Of a DNA stretch of 64,000 bases, positions 38,301 through 49,100 are shown piece by piece. Every line of letters begins with the position of its first letter. The first letter of the stretch is position 1. Location of the stretch: contig NC_085055.1 in assembly GCF_963662255.1 (NCBI RefSeq), forward strand, positions 21,632,204-21,696,203, in the 5' to 3' direction. This DNA is from Cinclus cinclus (lineage: Eukaryota; Chordata; Aves; Passeriformes; Cinclidae). Under the pieces are notes generated by a model. The model saw only the letters and a program-made list of their open reading frames with translations. It was not told the origin of the DNA and did not search any database. Position numbers and translations under genes: made by a program.

Positions 38301-41300
38301 GAGACAGGAGATTAGGAAGATCAGTGCAGTCACAGGCCCCAAAGTCAGAGCCCAGTGTCCCCCAGCTAGGGATAGAGGATACACCCCACGAGCTGACCTG
38401 TGGTTCTTTCTGCGTGACCATGGGGAAGACATGAGGAGGTGGGATGGGAAACCCACTTCTGCCCTGGCAGCGCGGGTGCGTCAACTCAAGGAGGGAAACA
38501 CTAACCAAGGGAGCTCCACTGAAGTGAAGGTAGCCTCAACTTCCCATAACCAAGATGCAGGGTATTACAAAAGGGAGGATGATTTGTCAGATCCCCTTGA
38601 GGGAACCTCCAACATGTATGCCCAGGAAGGAAATAATAACCAGTGCTAGAGGGGCCCTGCCTCTAGCCAGGGAGAGGCACGGGAAAACCGGGTCTTTTGG
38701 ACGGTGTGGATCCGATGGCCTGGCACATCAGAGCCACAAAAACATAGGGCATTAGTTGACACTGGTTCACAGGTCACCCTAATACCATCAGAACATGTGG
38801 GGGAAGAGCCTGTTTCTATTGCTGGGGTGACAGGGGGATCACAGGAATTGACTTTGCTGGAGGCTGAGGTGAGCCTGACTGGGAAGGAGTGGCAGAAGCA
38901 TCCAATTGTGACTGGCCCAGAGGCACCGTGTATTCTAGGCATAGACTTCCTCAGGAATGGCTATTACAAAGACCCAAAGGGACTCAGGTGGGCTTTTGGA
39001 ATAGCTGCTGTAGAGGCAGAAAACATTAAGCAATTGAACACCTTGCTTGGACTGTCAGAGAACCCATCTGTAGTGGGACTCCTGAAGGTGAAGGAGCAGC
39101 AAGTGCCAATTGCCACCTCGACAGCGCACCACCGGCAGTACAGGACAAATCGAGATGCCGTGATCCCCATCCACAAGATGATCCGTGAGCTGGAGGGCCA
39201 AGGGGTGGTCAGCAGAACCCACTCACCCTTCAACAGCCCCATCTGGCTTGTGTGCAAGTCTGATGGAGAATGGAGATTGACTGTGGACTACCGTGCATTG
39301 AATGAAGTGACTCCACCGCTGAGCGCTGCCGTGCCGGACATGCTGGAACTCCAGTACGAGCTGGAGTCCAAGGCAGCAAAGTGGTACGCCACCATTGACA
39401 TTGCCAATGCATTTTTCTCCATTCCTCTGGCAGCAGAGTGCAGGCCTCAGTTTGCTTTCACCTGGAGGGGCGTGCAGTACACCTGGAACCGACTGCCCCA
39501 GGGGTGGAAACACAGCCCCACCATCTGCCATGGACTGATCCAGGCTGCACTGGAAAAGGGTGAAGCTCCAGAACATCTGCAGTACATCGATGACATCATT
39601 GTGTGGGGGAACACGGCAATGGAAGTATTTGAGAAAGGAGAGAAGATCATCCAGATTCTGCTGGGAGCCGGTTTTGCCATCAAGAGGAGCAAAGTCAAAG
39701 GTCCTGCCCGAGAGATCCAGTTCCTGGGAGTAAAGTGGCAAGACGGGCGGCGCCAAATCCCCACTGAGGTCATCAATAAGATCACCGCGATGTCTCCACC
39801 AACCAACAAGAAGGAAACACAAGCTTTCCTAGGTGCCATAGGCTTTTGGAGAATGCACATTCCTGAGTACAGCCAGATTGTGAGCCCTCTCTACCTGGTC
39901 ACCCGGAAGAAGAACGAATTCCACTGGGGCCCTGAGCAGCAGCAAGCCTTTGCCCAGATCTAGCAGGAGATCGCTCATGCTGTAGCCCTCGGCCCAGTCA
40001 GGACGGGACCAGAGGTGAAGAATGTGCTCTACTCTGCAGCCAGGAACAAGGGCTTGTCCTGGAGCCTTTGGCAGAAGGTACCTGGTGAGACCTGAGGCCG
40101 ACCTCTGGGATTCTGGAGCCGAAGTTACAGAGGGTCTGAAGCCAACTACACCCCAACAGAGAAGGAGATCTTGGCTGCTTATGAAGGAGTTCAAGCTGCC
40201 TCAGAGGTGATTGGCACAGAAGCACAGCTCCTCCTGACACCCCGACTACCAGTGCTGGGGTGGATGTTTAAAGGGAAGGTCCCCTCTACCCACCACACCA
40301 CCGATGCCACATGGAGCAAGTGGATTGCCCTCATCACACAGCGCGCCCATATCGGAAACCCAAATCGCCCTGGGATTTTGGAAATAATTACAAACTGGCC
40401 AGAAGGTGAAAAATTTGGTCTTGCCCATGAAGAGGAGCAGGAACAAGTGACCCGGGCTGAAGAAGCCCCACCAAGAAATCATTCCCCTTCCACATACCTT
40501 CCACAAAACTGTGGGGAGGAGAAACACATAAATATCAAAGAAGAATGTGGCATTCTAAAGCAGCCCAGAATGCATGAAAAGCCACCATCCCGGGTAGGGG
40601 GTAGGACCCAAACACCTATACTAGCATCAGGACCAAAAAAAGAGTGTGGGAAAAACTCCTGCAGAATGCTCACCAAGCAAAAAGCAGTAGGAAAAGAATG
40701 ACTAAAATAAAAGCTTTATAGAGACAATAACAAGCCAACCTGAAAAGATATCACCAGACACATAGAAAAACTAGAACACAGCAACAGAGAACAACCCATC
40801 TTCCCAACAAAAGCAGCAAGATACTATTTGCCTCCTATCTTAAGACAGTGAAAATGCAATTTAAAGAACTTAACACAAACCGAGGCGATGCAAACAGCAA
40901 TGTTTGCCTTCAACAGAGCTCAACAGCTGCTTCACCCACCTCTATTTTAACTTTGCCAAAGTTCTTCTATTTTGCAGACTTTACTAAGTTAATTCTAACT
41001 TTGTTAACATGTTTTTTTACAGTTGCAGTGAAGATACCATACCAGTACTGCAAATATGGGTTGCATTTTACTAAATCTGTCCCAAAGTTTGTAGGACAAC
41101 ATTTGCAGTTGTTGTTGACAGGTACTGAAGCTAAGGTTGCACAAATTAATTCTTTTACCATTGCTGGAAAGGTATTTTATCAATGTTGCAAATACAGTCT
41201 ATAGTTTTTAAGGTATCAGGTTGTATTCTGACTCTGCCAGTGTTTTGTTGTTTTGTATTACTGTATTTTTATTTTAATTCTCCTAGCAAAGAACTGTTAT

Positions 41301-42814
41301 TTCTATTCTCATATCTTTGAGAGCTCCTTAATTTCAAAATTATAATAATTTGGAGGGAGGGGGGTTTTACATTTTTCCATTTCAAGAGAGGCTCCTGTCT
41401 TTCTGTGCAGATGCCTGTCTTTCAAACCAAGACATGCACATACATCCAAAAAATACCCAGATTACCAGGATACAGAACATCTGGGGAGAACTGGAGGGCA
41501 GATGTGGATTTAAGATGTGGGTGAGCAGTAAGTGGACTCTGTAGTCTCACCAACATCATGGATTCACACGCCCTGATGAAAGTCTTCAGACCTGTCAACA
41601 AAATCCAAAAACTGGAAAATTGCATCTGCTGTGTCTGGGTTGAAATTATTGGGTAGGTGAGTATTGGGAAGAAGCCGCCATGGGCTTAGAGAGATCTGCA
41701 TTGCAGCTGTGTGGCATTTGTGTTTGGGAGCAGCTTTCTTTTGGACTGAGCGAGTTTTGGAGTGGTAATGGCTGGGTGGAGGCTCAGAATGTGCTTTGGT
41801 AGAGGCTCAGATGGAAGCTGCAGAAGAGGCATGAAAAGCTTCCGCTCTCTCCTTCCTAAGCAAGCACGAGATGTGCTGAACACTGGACAAAACCTGACTT
41901 GCCCCCAAATGACCAGGACTGAATTCCCACGTTTGTAGCCTGTGCTGACTATTTTGGGTTGCAATTTCTGCCATCCTTGGCTGTTCCTTTCCCACCTCAC
42001 TCTCCAGCCAACCTGCTTCTTTCCTGTCTTTGTCTCTGTCTCACCTCAAACTCAGTTGTCTTTGCCTGGGACAGAACTTCTGCCTGGACTGGTGCAAACA
42101 GCCTGATGTTGGACTCCCCAAGCCAGACCTGATCCTGTTCCTTCAGTTAAGCCCAGAAGCAGCAGCAGAACGAGGGAACTTTGGACATGAACGTTATGAG
42201 ACCAGCTCCTTCCAAGAGAAAGTTCTTCAATCCTTCTGCTGCCTAATGGAGGACAAGACCCTAAACTGGAAGGTGAGGAATTAACTCTAGTGGGCTTGTT
42301 ATGGACTGGGGTGGGGGGGGAAGGGGTCTCTAGTGAAAGCTTCCAAATTTTGCCTGTCACATCCCTGTACTGCCCTCTTTCCAATTCTGCTCAGCGGGAC
42401 AGGTTGGGGACCAGCCCAGGGTGCTGTGAGATGTGGCAGAGGGCACTTCCCTGTTCTGGAGAGCCTGGTCAGCTCTTTGTGCACCTGGGATGAAGCCCTA
42501 GCTTAACCTGCCTCTGTCACATGCCCCAGAGACAGCCAGCAAACAACATGCAGCAGCATTTTCTTCTGTTTCCCTTCACCCACTCTCACATCTACTTATT
42601 AAATGTTTATTCTTATGTATATTGATTTCTCCCAAATCCTCTCCGAAAACTGCAGAGAGGAGATGTAGTTATCTATGCTGTATTTTTGTTGTCTTGGAAA
42701 CAGACAGTGGATGCTTCAAAGAGCATTGAAGACTTGCACAGAGAAATCAAGTCCATTGCAGAGGAAACTATGCAGGAGGTTCAGAATAAACCTTTGGAAG
42801 AACTCTGGAAATGA
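35365..42814 (+). CDS. DTYMK: Thymidylate kinase (dTMP kinase)
   Basis: Phosphorylates dTMP to dTDP with ATP, the step joining de novo and salvage dTTP synthesis. Five coding exons: 35365-35494, 35976-36084, 37243-37333, 42075-42272, 42704-42814; sum 639 nt, 212 aa, equal to human. The P-loop is GVDRAGKST (residues 13-21), with the Arg typical of the eukaryotic enzyme. DRY is at residues 96-98 ([13 protein letters not shown]). The LID region is GNFGHERYE, and the C-terminus is KPLEELWK. All introns are GT-AG. Intron 3 (37334-42074) is long because it holds a sense-oriented provirus. Intron 2 contains a CR1 copy. Start chosen at the first ATG, preceded by GCGGCC and matching the family N-terminus MAARRGALI. 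Confidence 0.97.
36252..36480 (-). repeat. CR1 LINE 3' fragment in DTYMK intron 2
   Basis: AATCACAGAATCACAGAATGG, TTTGGGTTGGGAGG, then CCACCCTCACAGGGAAG; antisense CR1. Confidence 0.85.
37655..37790 (-). repeat. Old CR1 remnant in DTYMK intron 3
   Basis: ATTAGAAGGGACCTGTGGA and GGTTTGAATATCTTCAGGGA match an older CR1 subfamily end in antisense; diverged. Confidence 0.5.
38146..38649 (+). pseudogene. ERV gag-like C-terminal region
   Basis: Open frame of 167 codons ending in TAG (38647-38649), in the same frame as the protease that follows. It is Glu/Arg rich ([33 protein letters not shown]). No CCHC zinc knuckle is present. The start is at a GTG, and true upstream gag sequence seems to be lost, so this is a 5'-truncated remnant. 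Confidence 0.6.
38647..38724 (+). promoter_or_regulatory. Possible UAG readthrough element at the gag/pol junction
   Basis: After the in-frame TAG (38647-38649) comes an 8-nt spacer. A perfect 7-bp stem follows, TGCCTCT (38658-38664) with AGAGGCA (38673-38679), closing an 8-nt loop. Loop bases GCCAGG (38666-38671) are complementary to CCTGGC at 38719-38724, so an H-type pseudoknot can form. Spacing and layout resemble gammaretroviral readthrough signals. An alternative hairpin (CCCTG/CAGGG) competes. Confidence 0.45.
38650..39963 (+). pseudogene. ERV protease-reverse transcriptase region
   Basis: Continues the gag frame without a shift. The aspartic protease active site is LVDTGSQVT (Asp codon at 38758). 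The RT has the fingers/palm motifs ([19 protein letters not shown]) and the catalytic YIDD at 39583-39594. It ends at an in-frame TAG (39961-39963) while RT-connection and RNase H homology goes on beyond it, so that stop is a disabling lesion. Confidence 0.9.
39964..40701 (+). pseudogene. ERV RNase H-like region, interrupted
   Basis: The same frame continues beyond the TAG and is broken again by TGA at 40093-40095, then is open to 40701. [15 protein letters not shown] marks the RNase H-type region. The C-terminal part is charged and has no integrase zinc-finger or DDE signature. The element is non-functional as it stands. Confidence 0.75.
40712..41220. other. AT-rich sequence 3' of the provirus
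   Basis: An open frame at 40848-41204 has no recognised domain. Two diverged stretches, near 41030-41060 and 41168-41200, both read like ATACCANTACTGCAAATA and may be an old internal duplication. It could be residual element sequence or host intron. Confidence 0.3.
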
Positions 42815-43260
42815 AACTTTATACAGGTTTAAAAGAGTAAGAGAAAGGTCAGTAAGGGAACGGTGACTTCTTGGATCTTCTGTACTTGGATGACTTTGAC
42901 ATCCCAGCAGCTACAGCTTAGATCCTGTGTATTCTTTTGGGTCCAACATGCTGCTGATTTTATTTTTTTTTATTATTATTATTATCTGTTCCTCCCTTCC
43001 ATCCTACATAGTTGCTTCTGCATTTTTAAAATGAGTATTCCATAAGCATGTATCAAATTCCTTGTCAAAACCTCCCTCTCCCAAGCAAGAGCTCCTGTTC
43101 CAGCTACAGTCCTGGAGTGCAGATGTGGGTGTGGAGCCCAGGGCCAACCCTGGACACAGACACAGTTCTTGTTTTTAAGGAATTGCCATGTTTCTGATCA
43201 TCCTTCCTCTCTAGTAACTGCATCCCCCCCATGCTCAAACCAGTTTGTAGAGGACTTGCT

Positions 43261-43266
43261 AATAAA
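43261..43266 (+). terminator. Poly(A) signal of DTYMK
   Basis: AATAAA, 447 nt after the stop codon, followed within 25 bases by T-rich sequence. It gives a 3' UTR of about 470 nt that includes an ATT-repeat (42968-42985). Confidence 0.7.
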
Positions 43267-43289
43267 CTATTCTTTTAAATATTTTTTTT

Positions 43290-44520
43290 CCCAGTGTGAT
43301 AATTTATCTTCTAGAAGGATATATGGGAGGTGAAAGTGCTGGCACTTAGTTCAGGCACTAAATCCAAGGACAGCTGTTTGCTGAAGCTGTGGAAAAAAAG
43401 GAGAGGTGAATTCAAGCCTCCACCCCAGCTGTGCAGTGCTGGACAGAGCTATGAGCAGGTAAGAGCCTGAAATAGATGGATGAGCTCATAGCAAAGCCAG
43501 TTTAGAGGACAAATGGCACATAAGTTATTTTAGACTGGCCAAGATGAGAGGAATAGTCACTTGTGGCTCCTGCACACACCCCAGTGCAGTTTGCAACCAG
43601 GCCAGCTATGAATCACCTAAATCACCAGAACAAACTGGAATGTTAATTATTTGCAATGGACACTGAGAAATGGGCATGTCCAGGAGAGTTCCCAAGTCTC
43701 TGCTGGATGTTTAACTCACCTTCCAGTAGGGTGGATTGCTCTGGTCTCCACAGACAAAATCCTCTCTAACTCAGAGAGAAGCAGATTGAACTGATTCACG
43801 AGCAGGGAGGAGAGGCTAAGTGTTTAAACCAAAATTGTTAATATCAACATCAGGTACAATGGCAAAAGCTGCTGCCTTCCCTCCACAGCTGCCCAGCACT
43901 TGGCAGCCAGACACGCCTGGTGGAGGAGGAGGTGAGCCCCTGCAATGCTGTATCAGGCCCTGACAGCAACACTGGGACAAGAAAACACACTGAAAAGCCA
44001 GAAATACTGGTTAAAGATCTAAGATGAGCTTAGCTCTGTTATTGGGGTTGTGTCAACACTGAGGTAAAATCTTGTGTGGCAGAGCTGTCCTTAAACAAAA
44101 CCATGAACATGAAATAAGCAGTAGAATCATAGACTGATTTGGGTTGGAAGGGGATCTTAAGGGATCATCTTTTTCCATGGGCAGGGACGCCTTCCACTAG
44201 ACCAGTCTGCTTTCAAGCCCTGTCCAACCTGGCTTTGGACACTTCCAGTGATGGGGCAGCCACACTTTCTCTGGGCACCCTGTGTCCAGGGCCTTCCCAC
44301 CCTGAGTGAAGAATTCCTTCCCAATATCCCATCTAACCCTGCCCTCTAGCAGTGGGAAGCCATTCCCTCTTGTCCTGTGTCCCTGCAGGCTCTTATCCAA
44401 AGTCCTTCTCCAGCTCTCTCTTGGAGCCCCTGTACACCCTGGAGTTTTCTGGTGTACTGCATACTACCCACCACCACCTTCAACGTGTGCAAGGACATCA
44501 GGACAGGCAAAGATTTTAGA
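43290..44520. other. Spacer between DTYMK and ATG4B 3' ends
   Basis: No gene was recognised. The two genes converge here. The only identifiable element is the CR1 copy at 44124-44450. Confidence 0.6.
44124..44450 (-). repeat. CR1 LINE 3' fragment between DTYMK and ATG4B
   Basis: AGAATCATAGACTGATTTGG, then GATGGGGCAGCCACACTTTC and TCTCTTGGAGCCCC; antisense CR1. Confidence 0.85.
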
Positions 44521-44524
44521 TCTG

Positions 44525-44530
44525 TTTATT
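44525..44530 (-). terminator. Predicted poly(A) signal of ATG4B
   Basis: TTTATT on the plus strand reads AATAAA in the ATG4B direction, 1.64 kb after the stop codon and just before a CR1 copy. This gives a 3' UTR from 46173 to about 44510. Hexamer evidence only. Confidence 0.5.
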
Positions 44531-46173
44531 CAGATAGAAATTGAAAGCAGATGAATGGAGCACAGCCCCACTTCCTCTGCTGCCTCTTCCCCTGACTACA
44601 AGAGAGAAGAGAAGCAAGCAGAAAGCAGCAAATAATAATTTAGTGACAGAAGCATTGTGGTTCCCAGTTCAAACCTCTGCTTTCAGGTATCACAGGGACA
44701 GTTAGAGCATCAGTAGGTCAATCACAGGGGAAACAGGTAATTTCTAGCCTGGTGGCACCACCCTTGGGAACACCACCACCATGTGACAGGTTCCAAACCT
44801 GAATGCACAAACCTTGTAAACAGGGTTGCAGTGTGCAGCACGCACCAAGGAAACTATGGCAGCAACTTCCCTTGCAGTGTGCATGGAGACAGCTCTCCTC
44901 CATGGGTTACCTTCCTCTCTGTGGAGAAGGGCCCTAGGCAGAGCTACCATCTTAAAAATGTCCAGTATATTTGGACCTTCACAAGGCATTCTGCCCTTCT
45001 TGGGATGGTTACCTGACAGGGTTTCTCCAGGTTAGCTCCTACAGCACCTCTGGGCACACTCTGCAGGGAGGGGAGCTGGCAGAGGCAAGGTACTGACACA
45101 GCTTGGAAATCTACTCGACCTTCAGGCACCTCTTCTGCTTTGGAAAGGGAATGTCTGACAAGAGTAGCTGGAGGAAGTGCTCACCAACCCACCCAGGGTA
45201 CCTCAAGAGGTTTTACAGCTTGGGTTTTTGGCAGGACAACATCACTCCCCTATTTGCCATGCCAGCACACTGGGGGACAGGCAGAAGAAGCCTGGCACAT
45301 GCCTGGCAGATCTCTGGTGCCCTGTTTCAGCTCTCCCAGCTCTGGATTATTTTTTCCAGGGCTGTGGAATTCAGTTTTCCGTTCAAAGCAGCTTTCCTGA
45401 AGGTACTTGCTGTGAGACTTTTCCATTGTAGAAGCACATGGTTTGACTCGCTGAGCAACACATTTTCTATTCTTCCATTATTTAAACTAGGATTGAGATG
45501 CTCCCCAGCAGCACAACACTGCTCCACACTTCACTTACTGAATTCACAGTCACTTAGAAGTTCCCTCAATTGCCTTTCCATAGCGTGTGAACAGGAGAGG
45601 TAGTGCTGAGTGTCCTGCAGAGCATGAACAGGAGTTGTATCGTAGGGACCTGCACTCCGGAGGCTTCACAGCTGTCTGTGGGATGTGGCTGCTGTTCCCT
45701 GGCATTGTGAGCTGCAGTCCAGGCTGGCCAGTGAGAAGGGAAGCTGCTAAAGGCATTAACTGGACGTTTCTCCTGCTAAATGACGGGTGGGCTCTACTTA
45801 AGCTTCAGAGGGGAGTTCCCATGGAAGGATTCAGCGCTCTAACAATTTCCGTGCCTCCCCTGGAAGGCTGGGCTGACCTGCTGATGTAACAGGCTTTGAA
45901 CTCCTAAGCACCACTGCATCCACTTCCAGCAACTGTTTGCTGCTGAGAAATTCCAACTGCAGCCAGTAAGGCTGTAACACCCTCTGGGTTCTTCATCCCA
46001 CTGCAGACACTGTGCGCTCCGCTCCGAGGCTGCACGGAATGCCAGGATGGACGGGAGGCAGGGATGGCAGCAAGCGCCTATGAAAACCGGTAGCCCCAGG
46101 CTCTCGAAGGAGCTTCCCTCCCCCCTTCTCCCCACACATACATAAATTTGTAGAGTCAGTTTCCTATTTGTTT

Positions 46174-49100
46174 TCAAAGGGACAGGATTTCAAAGTCTTC
46201 ATCTTCCGAGTCGAAGAACCTTTCCAATCTGTCGGCATCAGAGGAGTCTGGAAGAGAAGAAGAAAGCGCTGCCTCAGTGGGATGCTGTTGCTGTCAGCGA
46301 GACCAGCAGCTGGAGAGCATCACAGTTTGAGTGCCAAGTGCCTACAAGTTCCAAAACTCGGTGACAAACCCAAACGAGGGCTCTGAGGAGGGTAAGAACA
46401 TGTAAGTGGTATGGAAAAATGCACTGGAGAGAATTATGTGGAGCACAGAAGCACGGCATCTTTCACAGATCCAAACACATTTGTGCTGCTACTGTTTTGC
46501 ACAACCTTCCTGTGCCCCAGCTCTGCACTAGCAGGAGACTGTTCTGCCTCAAGAGGCTCAAAACAGAACTTGCCCAGGTCTGAACCAATACCCATGAAAA
46601 TTTCTGTCCCAGTTAAGAGATACATTTACCCCTATGTATTAGAGAATAGTTTCTACAATGGTTGTTTTTGGTGCAACTGTTAGGGAATGTAATTACATGA
46701 TACACTCTCCTAAAAGCAATTAGTACAGTTGACTTTGTGAGGAAAGGTAATGTTAGTAGATCCCACCCCTCCACCCTTCCAGCTGTATGGTGAATAAGGA
46801 GCTCACACTTAAAGGGGAAGGAAGCAACTTTAGCACAGGGGGAAGTAAAGGAGAAACCTTTTATTAGTTTAGGCTGGACAGTTACAGAATCCAAGAATGG
46901 TTTGAGTTGGAGGGGACCTTAAAGATCACCCAGTCCTGCCCCCCTGCCATGGCCAGGGACACCTTCTACTATCCCAGGGTGCTCCAAGTCCTGATCAACC
47001 TGGCCTTGGACACACATCCAGGGATGGGGCAGCCACAGCTTCTCTGGGCAACCTGTGCCAGGGCTTCACCTCCCTCACAGGGAAGGATTTCTTCCCAATA
47101 TCCCTACCCTCTGGCAATAGGAAGCCATTCCCCCGTGTGGTGTCACTGTGTGCCCTCTCCAGCTTTCTTGGAACCCCATTAGGCCCTGAAAGGGGCTCAA
47201 AGTTCAATTACTCCTTCTAGTGAGACACAGAACTAACAGAAATGGAATGGCCTTGGCAGATAGGAGAGGCTCTACAAGCCAGGGAAGAGAGAAGGACAAG
47301 TAGTCCATTACAGAAACATCTTTAAGAGTAGGAAACACAAAATTAGGGACAATTTAAGACAGGCAAGGATCAATTGACAGTTTAAGGGAATTGAGCACTC
47401 TTAATAGCAAAGGACAGTGCAATAATGAAAGCTTTTAAGGAAGGAGGGCAGAGAGAGAGTGAGAGGGACCAGAAGTGCAGGGTGCAGGTTGCCAGGAGGC
47501 CGCCCAATGCCTGGTGACAGGATAGGCTTGCCCAGCCAATGGCATTGTCTCCTGCAACGTTTGCTCATGCTACTGATGTGATAAGCAGAGCCTGACAGGC
47601 AAGATTAGTGCCCAGCACTTGTCCCTTTTCCCACTGGTAGTGGTACATGCCAGGAAGGAGTGCCTTATGCTGGAACTAAGTGCGACCAGCCCTGTCTTGG
47701 AGCATTTTCATTACCTACAAACTCGTTTTTCAGCCTTTTCACTGGATACTTTTGATTCCTCCAAGCATCCCTTCAGAAACCAGAGAGTCACACTGCCCCA
47801 ACAGCCTATGAGTTTGTTTGTTCTTCTGCTCAGTCACCATCACCATTAACAGACTATTCTAAAAAACATCCTGACACACTGTGGGACCTGCAAACCTCTA
47901 GCTGAAAGACAAAGAACTACCTCAATTGACCCAAGAACTCCAGGTTAAATTCCAGGTGGAACAGGAACATACTAGAAGTCATCATGTGCTTCCACACAAT
48001 TTCCAGAAACCCAAAGGGACCAGCTCACCCTCGGCTCTCCCTCCCTGCATGGCCTCACCTGGTGTGAGGTTCAGGACGTCAGGGTTGGAGAAGTGTGAGG
48101 GCTGGCGTTCCACCAGCTCGAACATGGGCAGCGCTCCTCTGACCAGGGACAGCTGTGGAGACAGAGCAAAGCTGTGAAAACCAACAGCTCTGCACTGCTG
48201 GTGCACTTCAGGGGTAATAATGATCTATTGGGACTTCACTGTAGCTGGAAAAATGTTTTTTCTACCTGAAACTCCTTTTCCAGGGATAGAAAATCAGAGA
48301 CTCATTAAAGTTGGAAAATAACTCCAAGATCTTTGAGTTCAACCATTCTGCCAGCACTGCCCATATCACTAAACCATGTCCCCACATGCCACATCCACAT
48401 GCCATTTGAACACTTCCCAGGATGGGGACTCCATCACTTCCCTGGGCAGCCTGTTCCAATGTCTGACCAGATCTACAAACACAAACCTTTTTGATTTGCT
48501 GGCACCAGTCATTAAAGTCTGCCTCTGTGTTGCAGAAAAAGCCCTGAAAAAAAATGGAAGAAAAATACTTCATCTTTCTATATTTTAGATTGATCACTTC
48601 AGACTTAAGGCCCTGTACCTACACCAAGTAACATGATCAGGACTGGAAGCAGTTACTACTCCTGACTGCCTTGGTTTAAAAACATGCCTCACACCACCCT
48701 GTTAAACTGAACACTCCACAAAGGCTTGATGTGACCAGGCTATCCAAGTGCTAGAATCATCAACATTTTCTTTACTGGAGAAGGAAAACCAGGAGGAACA
48801 CGGGAAACAAAAGGCAGGCATCTCATGTTCAACAGAAAACAAGCCATGGTGCATCACATGGATTCAGGAATGGGCTCAAATCTGCCCATCCAAAGGCTGG
48901 AATCAAAGCCTAAACTAAACCCAAGAGAATGACACTGCTCCATGAGGAATGGTATTTAACTGCCATGCAAGGGGACTACCCTGGGACAAACCACTCTCTG
49001 TGATGAGCTGCTTTACCAATGTCACCAAAACCCAGGGCAGCACTTGCCCAGAACACTGCAGAGTACCCAGCTCTTCACCACTGCCTCTGCCAGCCCCCTG

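Larger units (their letters stand above)
37978..40711 (+). mobile_element. Decayed endogenous retrovirus (gag end, protease, RT, RNase H)
   Basis: A provirus remnant in DTYMK intron 3 and in the same orientation. Homology runs from a gag-like C-terminal region (38146) through protease and reverse transcriptase to an RNase H-like region (40701). No integrase or env was recognised and no matching LTR pair was found. A TGTCATGGGTTG at 37978 resembles an LTR start and is taken as a provisional left edge. AATAAA at 40706-40711 follows the last open codon. Motifs are closest to gammaretrovirus-like or ERVL-like elements; the class is not settled. Confidence 0.8.

Noticed and set aside
39223..39822. 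Minus-strand frame of 199 codons antisense to the provirus RT
   Set aside because: A shadow of the strong plus-strand RT frame, which carries the YIDD and other RT motifs.
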